DNA of 21,404 nucleotides, taken from assembly GCA_036401895.1 (NCBI GenBank), contig DASWTW010000363.1, forward strand, positions 1 to 21,404, written 5' to 3'. Shown here in pieces: positions 1 to 7,345 of the stretch (positions within the stretch are counted from its first letter, which is position 1; every line of letters starts with the position of its first letter). The DNA is from LB3-1 sp036401895. Lineage in GTDB: Bacteria; Chloroflexota; Chloroflexia; Chloroflexales; Kallotenuaceae. The position numbers were made by a program, and so were the translations under genes. The notes under the pieces were generated by a model. That model ran no database searches, was not told the origin of the DNA, and was given only the letters and a program-made list of their open reading frames with translations.

Positions 1-58
1 CACCTTCACGAGCGTAGACCTCCGCTGTAACCAAGTCAATAATATCTGCTTTCTGCAT
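1..58 (-). CDS. Partial CDS, N-terminal 19 residues only, unidentified
   Basis: A reading frame on the minus strand begins with ATG at 58 and stays open to the window edge, giving MQKADIIDLVTAEVYAREG. An in-frame TAA lies two codons upstream of this ATG, so no earlier start is possible in this frame. There is no clear Shine-Dalgarno sequence; only an A-rich AAGAAAG lies upstream. The residue pattern looks like the amphipathic first helix of a small protein, but 19 residues are too few to assign a family. It follows the zinc-ribbon gene on the same strand and is separated from it by a terminator-like hairpin at 98-129. Confidence 0.4.
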   Translation of the reverse strand, partial: MQKADIIDLVTAEVYAREG

Positions 59-97
59 AGATTACGCTTTCTTGCTGACGACGCGCACAGTATAGAC

Positions 98-129
98 GAA
101 AAGCCGCCGAACGAATAAGTTCAGCGGCT
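98..129 (-). terminator. Terminator-like hairpin after the zinc-ribbon gene
   Basis: The arms at 102-112 and 119-129 pair over 11 positions with one mismatch (c108/a123), around the 6-nt loop gaataa. On the minus strand the stem is followed by TTTTCG. It lies about 95 nt beyond the end of the extended zinc-ribbon frame and before the start of the partial gene at 58, as expected for an intrinsic terminator. The U-tract is short, so efficiency may be modest. Confidence 0.45.
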
Positions 130-223
130 CATAGTATGAGGACACGAGTGAAAATCTCGCCCGGCTAAGGGTCGCTGGAACGCGTTGTTATACCGCGCTC
201 TCTCGTTCCTTGCTTCAACCTGT

Positions 224-643
224 TCATCTCTTACCTGGCAGCAGCAATAAATCTGGCTCAGCTATACGAAGCTCGTGATCTGGATTTTTCTCCACGAACG
301 ACTCCACCTCGCGCAAACGATCGGGGAGCGGCTCTTAGTCGCCACCGTATCGGTGAAACCGAAACCCAAGAGCGTAGAGCGCCTGTACCTTTTGCCACTG
401 CTCATCATCACTGCGTCTCGGAGCCTTGAAGGCTCTCCCCATCCAATATGCTGGACGCCCGCACTCCGGGCATACATGATCGTGATCCGGCGTCAGCTTA
501 TAGCTTTTCCGGCAGTTGAAGCAGGCGTGAGTGACGAGATAAGACGGGGCGTGAGCGGCCCTGATCGGCGTCTCCTTAGCGCGTCGATTCCCGATGTCGC
601 GCCGAATCGCCATCCGGTGCTGTTTCTCGTTCTTGTCTGCCAT
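224..643 (-). pseudogene. Small zinc-ribbon protein, interrupted by an in-frame TAA
   Basis: The frame from ATG 643 encodes 102 residues and stops at TAA 337-335. Two CxxC pairs (C41, C44, C58, C61) form a zinc ribbon, followed by MGRAFKAPRRSDDEQW and GFRF. I recall such a segment from an uncharacterised family of small bacterial proteins. Beyond the TAA the same frame continues for 36 codons to TGA at 226-224, beginning EPLPDRLREVESFVEKNPDH. This looks like the usual C-terminus of that family (from memory, not searched). The locus therefore reads as one gene of about 138 codons split by a nonsense codon. It could be a recent pseudogene, a truncated but functional protein with an intact ribbon, or a sequencing error. 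The ribosome-binding site is weak. The function is unknown; nucleic-acid binding would be a guess. Confidence 0.6.
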
Positions 644-786
644 CTTGGTTCTGCGCGGTTGTACGAAAATTTGATAACGTGTTGATGTATGGAACGTGGA
701 GGTCGCCGAATGGCGGATCTCGGACGCGCTCCACGCCGGTGGAGTGCCAGTGGATTGAACGGCCCGGTCTAAAAAGCTGCCACGCC

Positions 787-1575
787 TTACCCTGGTATCA
801 ACGCTATATACACTCCCACCGGGTCCTGAACAGCCGCATACACGTACGCCCCATCCTTGCCCTGCGTTGCCTTGACGACCTTGCCACCTTCCTCTGGTAC
901 GCGGCGAAGGCTTTCGGCGAGGTCGCCCACGGGCAGGTAGATCATCCAGACAGGAGGGAGGCCAACGTTCTCGCCGCGTGCATGGCAGACTCCTGCCGCC
1001 GGGCTGCCATTATCGCCGAGCATATTGTAGTCGTCGTAGTGCTCGTCGCCGTCCTCCAGCTCGACGTTCTGCACCGACCACCCAACGACCTGCCGATAAA
1101 AGTCGCGGGTTGCGGCGGCGTCGGAGACCGTCAGGTCGAGCCAGGAGATGCGACCCATAGACGCCGCCTCGTCGGGCGATACCGGGGGCAGCGCCTCGGC
1201 AGGAATGATTGGGATGAGCCCGAACGCCGCCCCATTCGGATCGAGCAGCACTGCCCACTGGCTCGTTCCATCGTTGTCTTTGGCATGCATCAGCACGCTG
1301 CCACCCAGATCGAGCGCACGCTGTACGCTGGCCGCCACATCGGCGACCTGGATGTGCGGCATCCACTGGAGCGGAAGGTGAGCATAATCCGGGCTGCGCG
1401 CTCCCAGGCCGATGATAGGCATGCCCAGGTTGTTCATCAGATCTTCCTCGCGCCAAAGCGGATGCTCACCGGTGCTGAGCACACGCGAGTAGAAGCGCAC
1501 CTCTTGCTCGTGCTCGGGAACGGCGATATCGGCGCTGAAGACGGCGCCGACGCGTGGGACGAACGGTTCGCTCAT
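787..1575 (-). CDS. VOC family protein, two glyoxalase-like domains
   Basis: This 262-residue protein has two vicinal-oxygen-chelate folds in tandem, about residues 12-122 and 142-260. Each shows the betaalphabetabetabeta pattern, with repeat-end signatures LLDPNGAAFGLI and VQDPVGVYIALI. It has no signal peptide or membrane segment, so it should be cytosolic. The architecture matches small two-domain VOC proteins such as mycobacterial CFP30B-like proteins. Members include glyoxalases, dioxygenases and resistance proteins, so a specific reaction cannot be assigned. The start is fixed by GGAG (1582-1585) eight to nine bases upstream of ATG. A well-formed promoter is at 1623-1651. It is a stand-alone transcription unit, about 240 nt beyond the DUF6223-like gene. 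The long opposite-strand frame over the same bases is a shadow. Confidence 0.85.
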   Translation of the reverse strand: MSEPFVPRVGAVFSADIAVPEHEQEVRFYSRVLSTGEHPLWREEDLMNNLGMPIIGLGARSPDYAHLPLQWMPHIQVADVAASVQRALDLGGSVLMHAKDNDGTSQWAVLLDPNGAAFGLIPIIPAEALPPVSPDEAASMGRISWLDLTVSDAAATRDFYRQVVGWSVQNVELEDGDEHYDDYNMLGDNGSPAAGVCHARGENVGLPPVWMIYLPVGDLAESLRRVPEEGGKVVKATQGKDGAYVYAAVQDPVGVYIALIPG

Positions 1576-1622
1576 AGTGTACTCCGATGAGAAATACGAG
1601 ACGAGTTGGGTTAATGCGCTTG

Positions 1623-1651
1623 AGTATAGAACAAATGAGCTATGTGGTCAA
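1623..1651 (-). promoter_or_regulatory. Sigma70-type promoter of the VOC gene
   Basis: On the minus strand, TTGACC (1651-1646) and TATACT (1628-1623) are separated by exactly 17 bases. The predicted start near 1616 gives a leader of about 40 nt before the ATG at 1575. It is one of the best consensus matches in the window. Confidence 0.7.
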
Positions 1652-1671
1652 GCTGCGGACATGTGCGGCGA

Positions 1672-1695
1672 GCTCCGGGGGCAACGCCCCGGAGC
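1672..1695. repeat. GC-rich perfect hairpin
   Basis: The arms GCTCCGGGG (1672-1680) and CCCCGGAGC (1687-1695) are perfect inverted repeats around a 6-nt loop. There is no U-tract on either side. It lies between the DUF6223-like gene and the VOC promoter, so it could slow readthrough on the minus strand, or be a dispersed extragenic palindrome. Confidence 0.5.
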
Positions 1696-1696
1696 G

Positions 1697-1778
1697 AAGG
1701 AAGCATCACCTGGACGACGATCAGGAAACTCAGTGGTAAGGAAGCATCACCTGGACGACGATCAGGAAACTCAGTGGT
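1697..1778. repeat. Perfect 41-bp direct tandem repeat, two copies
   Basis: Copies at 1697-1737 and 1738-1778 are identical and abut with no spacer. The 41-bp unit is not a multiple of three and sits in an intergenic region, so it is not a coding repeat. The identity suggests a recent slip duplication or an expandable array. It directly adjoins the GC hairpin at 1672-1695. Confidence 0.9.
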
Positions 1779-1818
1779 ATCGAAGCGTATCCATCGCCTC
1801 GCACTTCTGGGCCAGCCA

Positions 1819-2247
1819 TCAGCCGAGGCGGCGCGATCGGGCCAGAGCCAGCCCACCGAGAGCCATAGCGATCAGCCCCAGCACCAGGGCGCCGGCACCG
1901 CCGACTACTCCGTTGCCGGTGCCGGGGCCACCGTTGGCCATGACCAGAACTAGCCCGCCGTTGATCACGGCGATTAGCCCCGCCGTGAGGGCCACGATGG
2001 CTCCGAGTCGTCCGGATGCGGCACCGAAACGACCGGCGGGGCGAGCCAGAGCCAGCCCACCGATGACCACACCGATCAGCGCCAGTCCAGCAACCGTGGT
2101 GGCCCAGAGTCGCTGGGAAGTTGGGCCGTAAACCGTGGTGGCGGCTGGCTCGGAAACGTTCGCGGCGATCAGCACGGCGTACACAAGTCCCCCGAACAGT
2201 GCGGCTGTAGCCAGAGCCGCAGGAATGAGAGCGAAGGTTCGTTTCAT
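1819..2247 (-). CDS. Small four-helix membrane protein, DUF6223-like
   Basis: The 142-residue protein starts at ATG 2247, behind AAAGGAC seven bases upstream. The frame extends upstream to 2475, but that part has no ribosome-binding site and no protein-like character. Four hydrophobic segments are visible: about residues 5-27, 43-64, 71-96 and 104-128. Helices 2 and 4 both end in GGLALAR, an internal duplication, and a glycine-rich GGPGTGNGVVGG turn precedes helix 4. This matches my memory of DUF6223, a family of unknown function. It lies downstream of a two-component pair on the same strand, 351 nt away, so it may be a target of that system. This link is inferred from position and the dyad at 2399-2421. 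Confidence 0.75.
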   Translation of the reverse strand: MKRTFALIPAALATAALFGGLVYAVLIAANVSEPAATTVYGPTSQRLWATTVAGLALIGVVIGGLALARPAGRFGAASGRLGAIVALTAGLIAVINGGLVLVMANGGPGTGNGVVGGAGALVLGLIAMALGGLALARSRRLG

Positions 2248-2398
2248 AGGTTTTGTCCTTTCGTAGGTTTCGGTTTGACCGTAGAAGGGAATGACCAGTG
2301 TTGTGAGCGCGGTGCCCGGCATTTGGTGAGGTCCACATGGCAGCCCTACGCCTAACAGGGTGCGTTTGCCAGATAGAGCTGGAGGAGTAAGGCTGCTC

Positions 2399-2421
2399 TC
2401 AATGGTCGCGCCAACCATTGA
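2399..2421. promoter_or_regulatory. Operator-like dyad upstream of the DUF6223-like gene
   Basis: TCAATGGT (2399-2406) and ACCATTGA (2414-2421) form a perfect 8-bp inverted repeat with a 7-base spacer. The centres of the half-sites are about 15 bases apart, a spacing compatible with dimeric response regulators. It lies about 150 bases upstream of the ATG at 2247, in the 351-nt gap after the response-regulator gene. No convincing promoter was seen beside it. Confidence 0.4.
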
Positions 2422-2566
2422 TAGATCTGCGATATGGTCCGCTGCACGGTTTCTGCCCTCGGCTGCATCAAGCATCTGAGCAAATAGTACAAAGAAGTCG
2501 TGGAGATGTCGTCGTCTCAGGGGCGGCTTTTGGTGTACGCCCGCAGGGGTATGGGCGGGGAAGAAA

Positions 2567-2584
2567 CTACTACGTACGGAGTAG
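2567..2584. repeat. Near-perfect palindrome just after the response-regulator stop
   Basis: CTACTACGTACGGAGTAG is an 18-bp palindrome with one mismatched pair. It starts 15 bases beyond the response-regulator stop. On the minus strand it is followed by TTTCTTCC, so it might act as a weak terminator. It could also be a regulator-binding site. Confidence 0.35.
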
Positions 2585-2598
2585 ATGGTTTGACCGTG

Positions 2599-3255
2599 CT
2601 AGCTGGGTCGGACAAGGCCAGACTGGTAGGCGAAAACGACGAGCTGTGCGCGGTCACGGGCACCGAGCTTCACCATCGCACGGCTCACATGCGTCTTGGC
2701 TGTCGCTGGACTGATGACGAGCCGTTCGGCAATCTCATCATTGGACAGACCGCCAGCCACCAACGCCATCACTTCACGCTCTCGCTCAGTCAGCGCCTCC
2801 AGGTCGGGTGCTGGCTCCGTTTTGCTCGTCAACGTCGCGAACGCAGCGATCAGCCGTCGAGTCACACCCGGCGACAACAGCGCATCGCCGCGTGCGACTG
2901 CTTGAATACCACGGATCAGGTCGATCGGCTCGGTATCCTTCACTAGAAAACCGCTTGCACCAGCCCGAAGCGCCTCGAAAATGTACTCGTCTAAGTCGAA
3001 GGTCGTGAGAATAATGATCTTTACCTGGGCCAGCCGCTCGTCTGCAACGATTCTCCGCGTGGCCTCCAGACCATCGCAGCGAGGCATTCGGATGTCCATG
3101 AGTACCACGTCAGGGATGAGAATCGCGACACGCCTCACCGCATCTTCCCCATCCACGGCCTCGCCGATCACCTGCATATCGTCCTGGGCATCGAGCAGCG
3201 CCCGGAATCCAGCGCGCACAAGCGCCTGATCGTCGGCGAGCAGGACTCGGATCAT
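2599..3255 (-). CDS. NarL/LuxR-family two-component response regulator
   Basis: The 218-residue protein has a receiver domain (about 1-120) and a LuxR-type helix-turn-helix (about 153-212). Receiver residues are all present: acidic D8/D9, phospho-acceptor D54 in VVLMDIRMP, the T84/T85 switch region, and K106 in GFLVKD. The output domain shows LTEREREVMALVAGGLSNDEIA and the recognition-helix pattern SPATAKTHVSR. Its ATG overlaps the TGA of the kinase gene (ATGA), which implies translational coupling. It should be phosphorylated by the adjacent kinase and bind DNA as a dimer. Candidate sites are the dyads at 2399-2421 and 2567-2584, but neither is proven. Target genes are unknown; the DUF6223-like gene downstream is the first to test. 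Confidence 0.93.
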   Translation of the reverse strand: MIRVLLADDQALVRAGFRALLDAQDDMQVIGEAVDGEDAVRRVAILIPDVVLMDIRMPRCDGLEATRRIVADERLAQVKIIILTTFDLDEYIFEALRAGASGFLVKDTEPIDLIRGIQAVARGDALLSPGVTRRLIAAFATLTSKTEPAPDLEALTEREREVMALVAGGLSNDEIAERLVISPATAKTHVSRAMVKLGARDRAQLVVFAYQSGLVRPS

Positions 3256-4445
3256 TTTTCTGTTCCTACAGTAGTCAAAGAGCTGGCATCCAACGGCAAC
3301 CGTGCGAATACCCGAAACCCGCCGTCGGAACGAGGCCCGGCTTCGACCAGACCACCCAGAGCCGTCGCCCGCTCCTTCATCCCGAGAATCCCCTGACCAG
3401 GCCCGGTTCCGTCGCGGCCTGCTTCACTGCCGACCTCGTTGTCAATCCGCAGCGTGAGCTCTTGCTCGTTACAGGTCACATAAACGCTTGACGAGGTCTG
3501 GCCTGAGTGGCGCATGACATTGGTGAGTGCTTCCTGAACGATTCGAAAAGCTGCCAGATCGACTCTAGCCGGCAATCCCTTGAGATCGCCCGCAACCTCG
3601 GTATGCACCCGCAAGCCGGCCTCTGAAGCGCGGGCGACGAGATCGCTGAGACTGGCAAGACCTGGGGCTGGTGAGCGCGGCGGCTCTTCATCTATCTGGC
3701 GCAGCACATCCAGCACCGAGCGCAGCTCACGGAGCGTTTCCTTGCTGGCATCCCTGATCACCGAAAGCGCGACCCGCGCTTGTTCTGGCTGCTGGTCCAT
3801 CAGGTGGAGGGCAACCCCAGCCTGGACACTGATCAGCGAAATGTTGTGGCCCAGCACATCGTGCAACTCACGCGCGATCCGCAGCCGCTCCTCACCTGCT
3901 CGGCGTCGCGTTTCTTCTTCACGGGCACGCAGACTCCGTTGCTGGCGGATGTGAGCCAGCTCGGCGACGATTGCAAGCACGAGCAACCACCCTGCAATCC
4001 CAAACACCTCAGTAGAGGAAGGTGCCGGTGTGTTGCCAAGCACGTAGGGCAGCCAGGGAAACAAGACAAATTCCGCAGCCAGGACTGCCCATGCGATCAG
4101 CCTGCGACCCTGCATCGCCGCTGTAAAGAAAACAATGATCGTGGTCAGGAAGTTTGGCCCCTTGGGGTAGTCCAGGAGCAAGTAGAGCAGGGTTATGCCA
4201 TTGGCGAAGATAAGTACCCAGACGGGATACCGGCGGCGGAAAACAAGCGCTGCCGCACCTGCTGCAAGCAATCCAAGACCTACCGCGTCAAGCGCTCGAC
4301 GGTCAGGCTGGCTCTGCCCAACAAAATGCGTTCCGATTATCGCTATAGCACCGACAATCAGGGCCAAAGCCACGTCGGCCCGCCAATGGCTATGCTGCCA
4401 CAAGCCAGTCCATTGTAGGGTGGGATACTTTCTTCCCATCTTCAT
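3252..4445 (-). CDS. Membrane sensor histidine kinase, HisKA_3 (NarX/DesK-like)
   Basis: This 397-residue protein has an N-terminal half with five or six hydrophobic segments (about 24-44, 55-70, 74-92, 99-112, 116-135, 148-163). There is no large extracellular domain, so it probably senses membrane state or a membrane partner. A short basic linker (165-185) leads to the dimerisation domain, with phospho-acceptor H195 in ARELHDVLGHN. The ATPase domain follows, with N309 in QEALTNVMRHS and a G-box around GQGILGMKERA (350-360). All catalytic motifs are intact. AAGGAG lies 14 bases before the ATG at 4445, a long spacing; ATG two codons later is a possible alternative. It overlaps the regulator gene by four bases. 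In Gram-positive bacteria similar pairs often respond to envelope stress; that role is inference here. Confidence 0.92.
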   Translation of the reverse strand: MKMGRKYPTLQWTGLWQHSHWRADVALALIVGAIAIIGTHFVGQSQPDRRALDAVGLGLLAAGAAALVFRRRYPVWVLIFANGITLLYLLLDYPKGPNFLTTIIVFFTAAMQGRRLIAWAVLAAEFVLFPWLPYVLGNTPAPSSTEVFGIAGWLLVLAIVAELAHIRQQRSLRAREEETRRRAGEERLRIARELHDVLGHNISLISVQAGVALHLMDQQPEQARVALSVIRDASKETLRELRSVLDVLRQIDEEPPRSPAPGLASLSDLVARASEAGLRVHTEVAGDLKGLPARVDLAAFRIVQEALTNVMRHSGQTSSSVYVTCNEQELTLRIDNEVGSEAGRDGTGPGQGILGMKERATALGGLVEAGPRSDGGFRVFARLPLDASSLTTVGTEK

Positions 4446-4875
4446 GGCAATACGATCAGCTCCTTAAGCGGATTACATCATGATCCACGTCATCATTGCC
4501 ACCCCACGTGGCGACCGCATCGACGCCGTAATGCTTACGCCACACAAGCGACATGCACCACATCATACGCTCAATCTGGCTATAGCGTGGCTGGTGCTAC
4601 TCATGAACAGCACGACAACGAATGCCTGGTGATACTGTAGATCGTGGCGGATGACCCGTCAAGAAGGTGATGGCCTGAGCGGCACAGGTGTATATACTCG
4701 CGCTTTATTTTCCGGCGCGAACGAAAACGGATGAGGGAGTCGAATGCATCATCGATCTCCTCATCCGTTACTCGTCGGCTTCGATTGTGGCGTCCGGCGC
4801 GACGATGCGATCCGCCCCTCAATCTAGTGAAGCTTGCAGCGGATGCCGCAGTCGCGCGGTCGGCGCTGGAGTGGC
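4446..4875. other. Non-coding gap between the kinase and lyase genes
   Basis: This 430-nt stretch lies upstream of the kinase gene and downstream of the lyase gene, both on the minus strand. It contains the hairpin at 4726-4769, a CCACGTGG palindrome at 4504-4511 and AT-rich patches. I could not place a convincing promoter for the kinase gene. On the minus strand a short stretch near 4765-4690 reads DEEIDDAFDSLIRFRSRRK, which is protein-like, but it has no start codon with a ribosome-binding site and overlaps the hairpin. I do not call it a gene. Confidence 0.5.
4726..4769 (-). terminator. Hairpin downstream of the lyase gene, terminator-like
   Basis: AACGGATGAGG (4726-4736) and CCTCATCCGTT (4759-4769) form a perfect 11-bp inverted repeat around a 22-nt loop. 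On the minus strand the stem ends in CCGTTTTCGTT, a short U-rich tail. It lies about 105 nt past the lyase stop. The large loop is unusual for an intrinsic terminator, so a protein-binding role is also possible. Confidence 0.4.
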
Positions 4876-7167
4876 TCAGCGCGGGCTGTTGTCCGTGGCG
4901 ATCGCCGGCACGGGAACGTTGGTCCAGTTGATGTCGGACCCAAGGTAGAAGCTGGTGTACGATGGCTGGTTGTATGTCGTTTGCTGCCGCGCTACCTCTG
5001 CCCGGTACTGCGGGTCGTGCATCAGCGTGTAAAGCTTGCGGTCGGTCACCTCGGTGCTGAGGTAGATGCGGATGGCGGAGCTGTCGACGGTTCGCACCAG
5101 CAGCTCTTCTCGCCAATCGCCCAGCACATCGGCGACCAGCGACGGGTTGCCCTTCGTGCCGTTGTTTGTCCGAGTGTCGACCGCAGTGAGCAGCCGTCCG
5201 CGCTGCCAGTCGTCAATCGTCGGCGTTGCGTTGCCCGAGCCGTTGACGATCTGGGTGGTCATGTCGGCGGCCCAGCGGATGCTCTGGTTGGTTCCCGGCA
5301 TGCGGGTGCCGAGCACGTCGCCGTCTGCGGTGCGCAGCTGGATCGCCCAGGTTTCCAGCCCTGGCTCACTGGGCACGATGTCGCCGACCATACCACGGCC
5401 GGTATCACGCCCGGAGTACGCGCCGTACAGCACCTGTCCGGTCCTGGCATCCCGAAGCGCGTAGCCGTACGGCGCCGAGGTGGCTCCCTCGTGGACAGTA
5501 AAGATCTCCTGTCCTGGCCGCTGCGGATCGATGTCGGTCACATGCATCGCGTCGCCGTGGCCGAGCCGCGCCATGGCTCCTGGGTTTGCGCTGCCCGGTG
5601 GTAGCACGTCAAACGAGCTGTAGAGCAGGCTGCCGTCGTGGTCGATCGTGGCAGCGCCGTAGACAATCTCTTGCTTGCCGTCACCGTCCACGTCTGCCGC
5701 GCTGAGTGAGTGGAAGCCCTGCGTCGTGAGTGTCGCGAACTCAGGGTCAGTGCCATCGCGGCCATGTGGGCTGTCGTTAAAGGGGTTGCTCATCGGCGTC
5801 CAGCCGCTGTCGACGTACCATTGCTCGCTAAGCTGCTTGCCATCCCAGTTGTAGGCGACGATCGTCGAGCGGGTGTAGTAGCCACGGGCGAAGATAGCTG
5901 ATGGACGGATGCCGTCGAGATAGGCCACGCCGGCGAGAAAGCGGTCCACACGGTTGCCCGGCTCGATGCGCGCCATGGCGTAGTCGCCCCACATCAGCCC
6001 GTCGTCGTGCCGGCCGGGCTTGTAGTGTACCGTCTGCAATTCCTTACCGGTGTCCCCGCTAAAGACCGTGAGGTACTCGGGCCCGGTGACAATGAAGCCT
6101 TCGAAGGCTCGCAGGTTATTGCGGCTGCTGCGGCTCGGGGCGTAGACGTCGATGAAGTAATCCGCCAGCGCCTCGGCATCCACGCGCGACAGCGGGTAGT
6201 TGTAGCGCGGCGCGATCCCAAAGGCCGCTTCTAACGTCGCCGGCCAGTTGCCCGCAACAACCTCGGGGTGCGCATGCCACTGCATGAACATATCGACGAT
6301 ATGCTCGTAGTAGTCCGCCGCGCTCATGCGGTAGTCGTCGGCGTGGCTGTAACCCGCCGCAACGTCCTCTTTGGGAAGCGTGATGAACTTCTCGCTTGTC
6401 GCGGTACCGTTGGGATTGAACCGCGTAACCTTCGTGCCCGGCGCGGTCTTGAGCATCATCTCCGCGCGGCCGTCGAAGTCGAAGTCGTACACGAGGAACT
6501 GCGTGTAGTGCGCGCCTGCTCGGATGTTGGGCCCGAGATCGATGCGGTGGAGGAGCGTCCCGTCAAGCTCGTACGTGTCGATGTACACGGGGCCGGTGTA
6601 TCCGACCTGCGAAACATCCTTCGAGTTGGATGGGTCCCACTTCACAACGTACTCGTACGCGCCATCGCCGTCGACATCGCCGACGCTCATGTCGTTTGCC
6701 GAGTAGGTGTAGGTTTCTCCGGCCGGCGTTACGCCATCCGCCGGCTTCGTGAGCGGAAGCTCGACGTATGCCTGCGCCCACGGCCGCACCTCGTCGAGAC
6801 CTGGGTTCGAGGCCCCAGGGTTGCCGCCGACGATTTCAACACGGTACGTCGAGCTGGTCGAGCCTGAGCGGTCAAGGTAATTCGTACTGTCACGCACGGT
6901 CGCGATGAGCTCTCGGTCGCGGTAGACCCGAAAGTCGGCCGACGTCAGCCCGAGCTCAGACGCACCAGTGACCTCCGTCGCAAACAGTCTCCAGCTGAGA
7001 AAGATCCCATCGCTGGTGGCCGCGGCGACGAGGCCCCGATCGAGATCCTCAAGCTGTACGCCGTCGCCCTGTTTCGCGGCGGCGGTTGAGGCCACCCAAC
7101 TTCCGCTCGGAGTGAGCAGACCCGCAACAAAGACGATCGACAGCATTGCCTTAACTATGTTTCGCAT
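4876..7167 (-). CDS. Secreted rhamnogalacturonan lyase, PL11 family
   Basis: The 763-residue protein cleaves the rhamnogalacturonan I backbone of pectin by beta-elimination, judging from family resemblance (YesW/YesX type). The start at ATG 7167 is supported by GGAGG eight bases upstream; the frame begins 12 codons earlier without such a site. MRNIVKAMLSIVFVAGLL followed by an Ala-rich stretch to about residue 31 is a signal peptide. The fibronectin-like N-domain starts at LEDLDRGLVAA (39-49) and is followed by the eight-bladed propeller. Calcium-type loops include DVDGDGAYE (164-172), DFDFDGRAE (228-236) and a later DVDGDGKQE. NIRAGAHYTQF and the C-terminal HDPQYR are family hallmarks. It is longer than YesW (about 620 residues) through its leader and insertions. 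No anchor or carbohydrate-binding module is obvious. It is divergent from the GH26-like gene, so both likely act on plant cell walls. Confidence 0.9.
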   Translation of the reverse strand: MRNIVKAMLSIVFVAGLLTPSGSWVASTAAAKQGDGVQLEDLDRGLVAAATSDGIFLSWRLFATEVTGASELGLTSADFRVYRDRELIATVRDSTNYLDRSGSTSSTYRVEIVGGNPGASNPGLDEVRPWAQAYVELPLTKPADGVTPAGETYTYSANDMSVGDVDGDGAYEYVVKWDPSNSKDVSQVGYTGPVYIDTYELDGTLLHRIDLGPNIRAGAHYTQFLVYDFDFDGRAEMMLKTAPGTKVTRFNPNGTATSEKFITLPKEDVAAGYSHADDYRMSAADYYEHIVDMFMQWHAHPEVVAGNWPATLEAAFGIAPRYNYPLSRVDAEALADYFIDVYAPSRSSRNNLRAFEGFIVTGPEYLTVFSGDTGKELQTVHYKPGRHDDGLMWGDYAMARIEPGNRVDRFLAGVAYLDGIRPSAIFARGYYTRSTIVAYNWDGKQLSEQWYVDSGWTPMSNPFNDSPHGRDGTDPEFATLTTQGFHSLSAADVDGDGKQEIVYGAATIDHDGSLLYSSFDVLPPGSANPGAMARLGHGDAMHVTDIDPQRPGQEIFTVHEGATSAPYGYALRDARTGQVLYGAYSGRDTGRGMVGDIVPSEPGLETWAIQLRTADGDVLGTRMPGTNQSIRWAADMTTQIVNGSGNATPTIDDWQRGRLLTAVDTRTNNGTKGNPSLVADVLGDWREELLVRTVDSSAIRIYLSTEVTDRKLYTLMHDPQYRAEVARQQTTYNQPSYTSFYLGSDINWTNVPVPAIATDNSPR

Positions 7168-7208
7168 GAAACTACCCTCCACCTCGAAGTGTTCACCTGG
7201 CACCAGTA

Positions 7209-7226
7209 TATATTATATATAATATA
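7209..7226. promoter_or_regulatory. AT-only 18-bp palindrome over the lyase -10 region
   Basis: TATATTATATATAATATA is a perfect palindrome made only of A and T. Its right end coincides with the lyase -10 hexamer (7226-7221). It could be an operator for a repressor of the lyase gene or simply an easily melted region. No similar site was found by eye near the GH26-like start. Confidence 0.45.
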
Positions 7227-7249
7227 AAGGACGGAGATGAAAATTGCAA
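7221..7249 (-). promoter_or_regulatory. Promoter of the rhamnogalacturonan lyase gene
   Basis: On the minus strand, TTGCAA (7249-7244) and TATATT (7226-7221) have a 17-base spacer. The predicted start near 7214 leaves a leader of about 45 nt to ATG 7167. Confidence 0.6.
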
Positions 7250-7282
7250 GGTGCTGATTAATTCTTGGTTGTGCCGATAGGG

Positions 7283-7288
7283 TATACT
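7283..7288 (+). promoter_or_regulatory. Candidate -10 box of the GH26-like gene
   Basis: TATACT lies 57 bases upstream of the ATG at 7346. No good -35 hexamer stands at 16-18 bases, so an activator may be needed. The call is tentative. Confidence 0.3.
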
Positions 7289-7345
7289 TGCTGCTCATAC
7301 ACAGCCCGATCCGCTGATTCGCCTACAATTCCAGGGAGCGTATCC

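Noticed and set aside
130..223. Possible tRNA-like segment
   Set aside because: No TpsiC-like GGTTCRA sequence or acceptor stem could be matched.
679..1590. 303-codon open frame on the plus strand
   Set aside because: It lies opposite the VOC gene, which has two recognisable domains, a ribosome-binding site and a promoter.
2248..2475. N-terminal extension of the DUF6223-like protein
   Set aside because: The frame is open to 2475, but a strong ribosome-binding site and a membrane-protein start are at 2247. The extension also covers the dyad and reads as non-coding.
4504..4511. CCACGTGG palindrome upstream of the kinase gene
   Set aside because: An 8-bp palindrome is expected by chance in GC-rich DNA, and no promoter is evident next to it.
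4601..5116. 171-codon minus-strand frame overlapping the end of the lyase gene
   Set aside because: Most of it overlaps the lyase in another frame. Only its last part looks protein-like, and that part has no start of its own.
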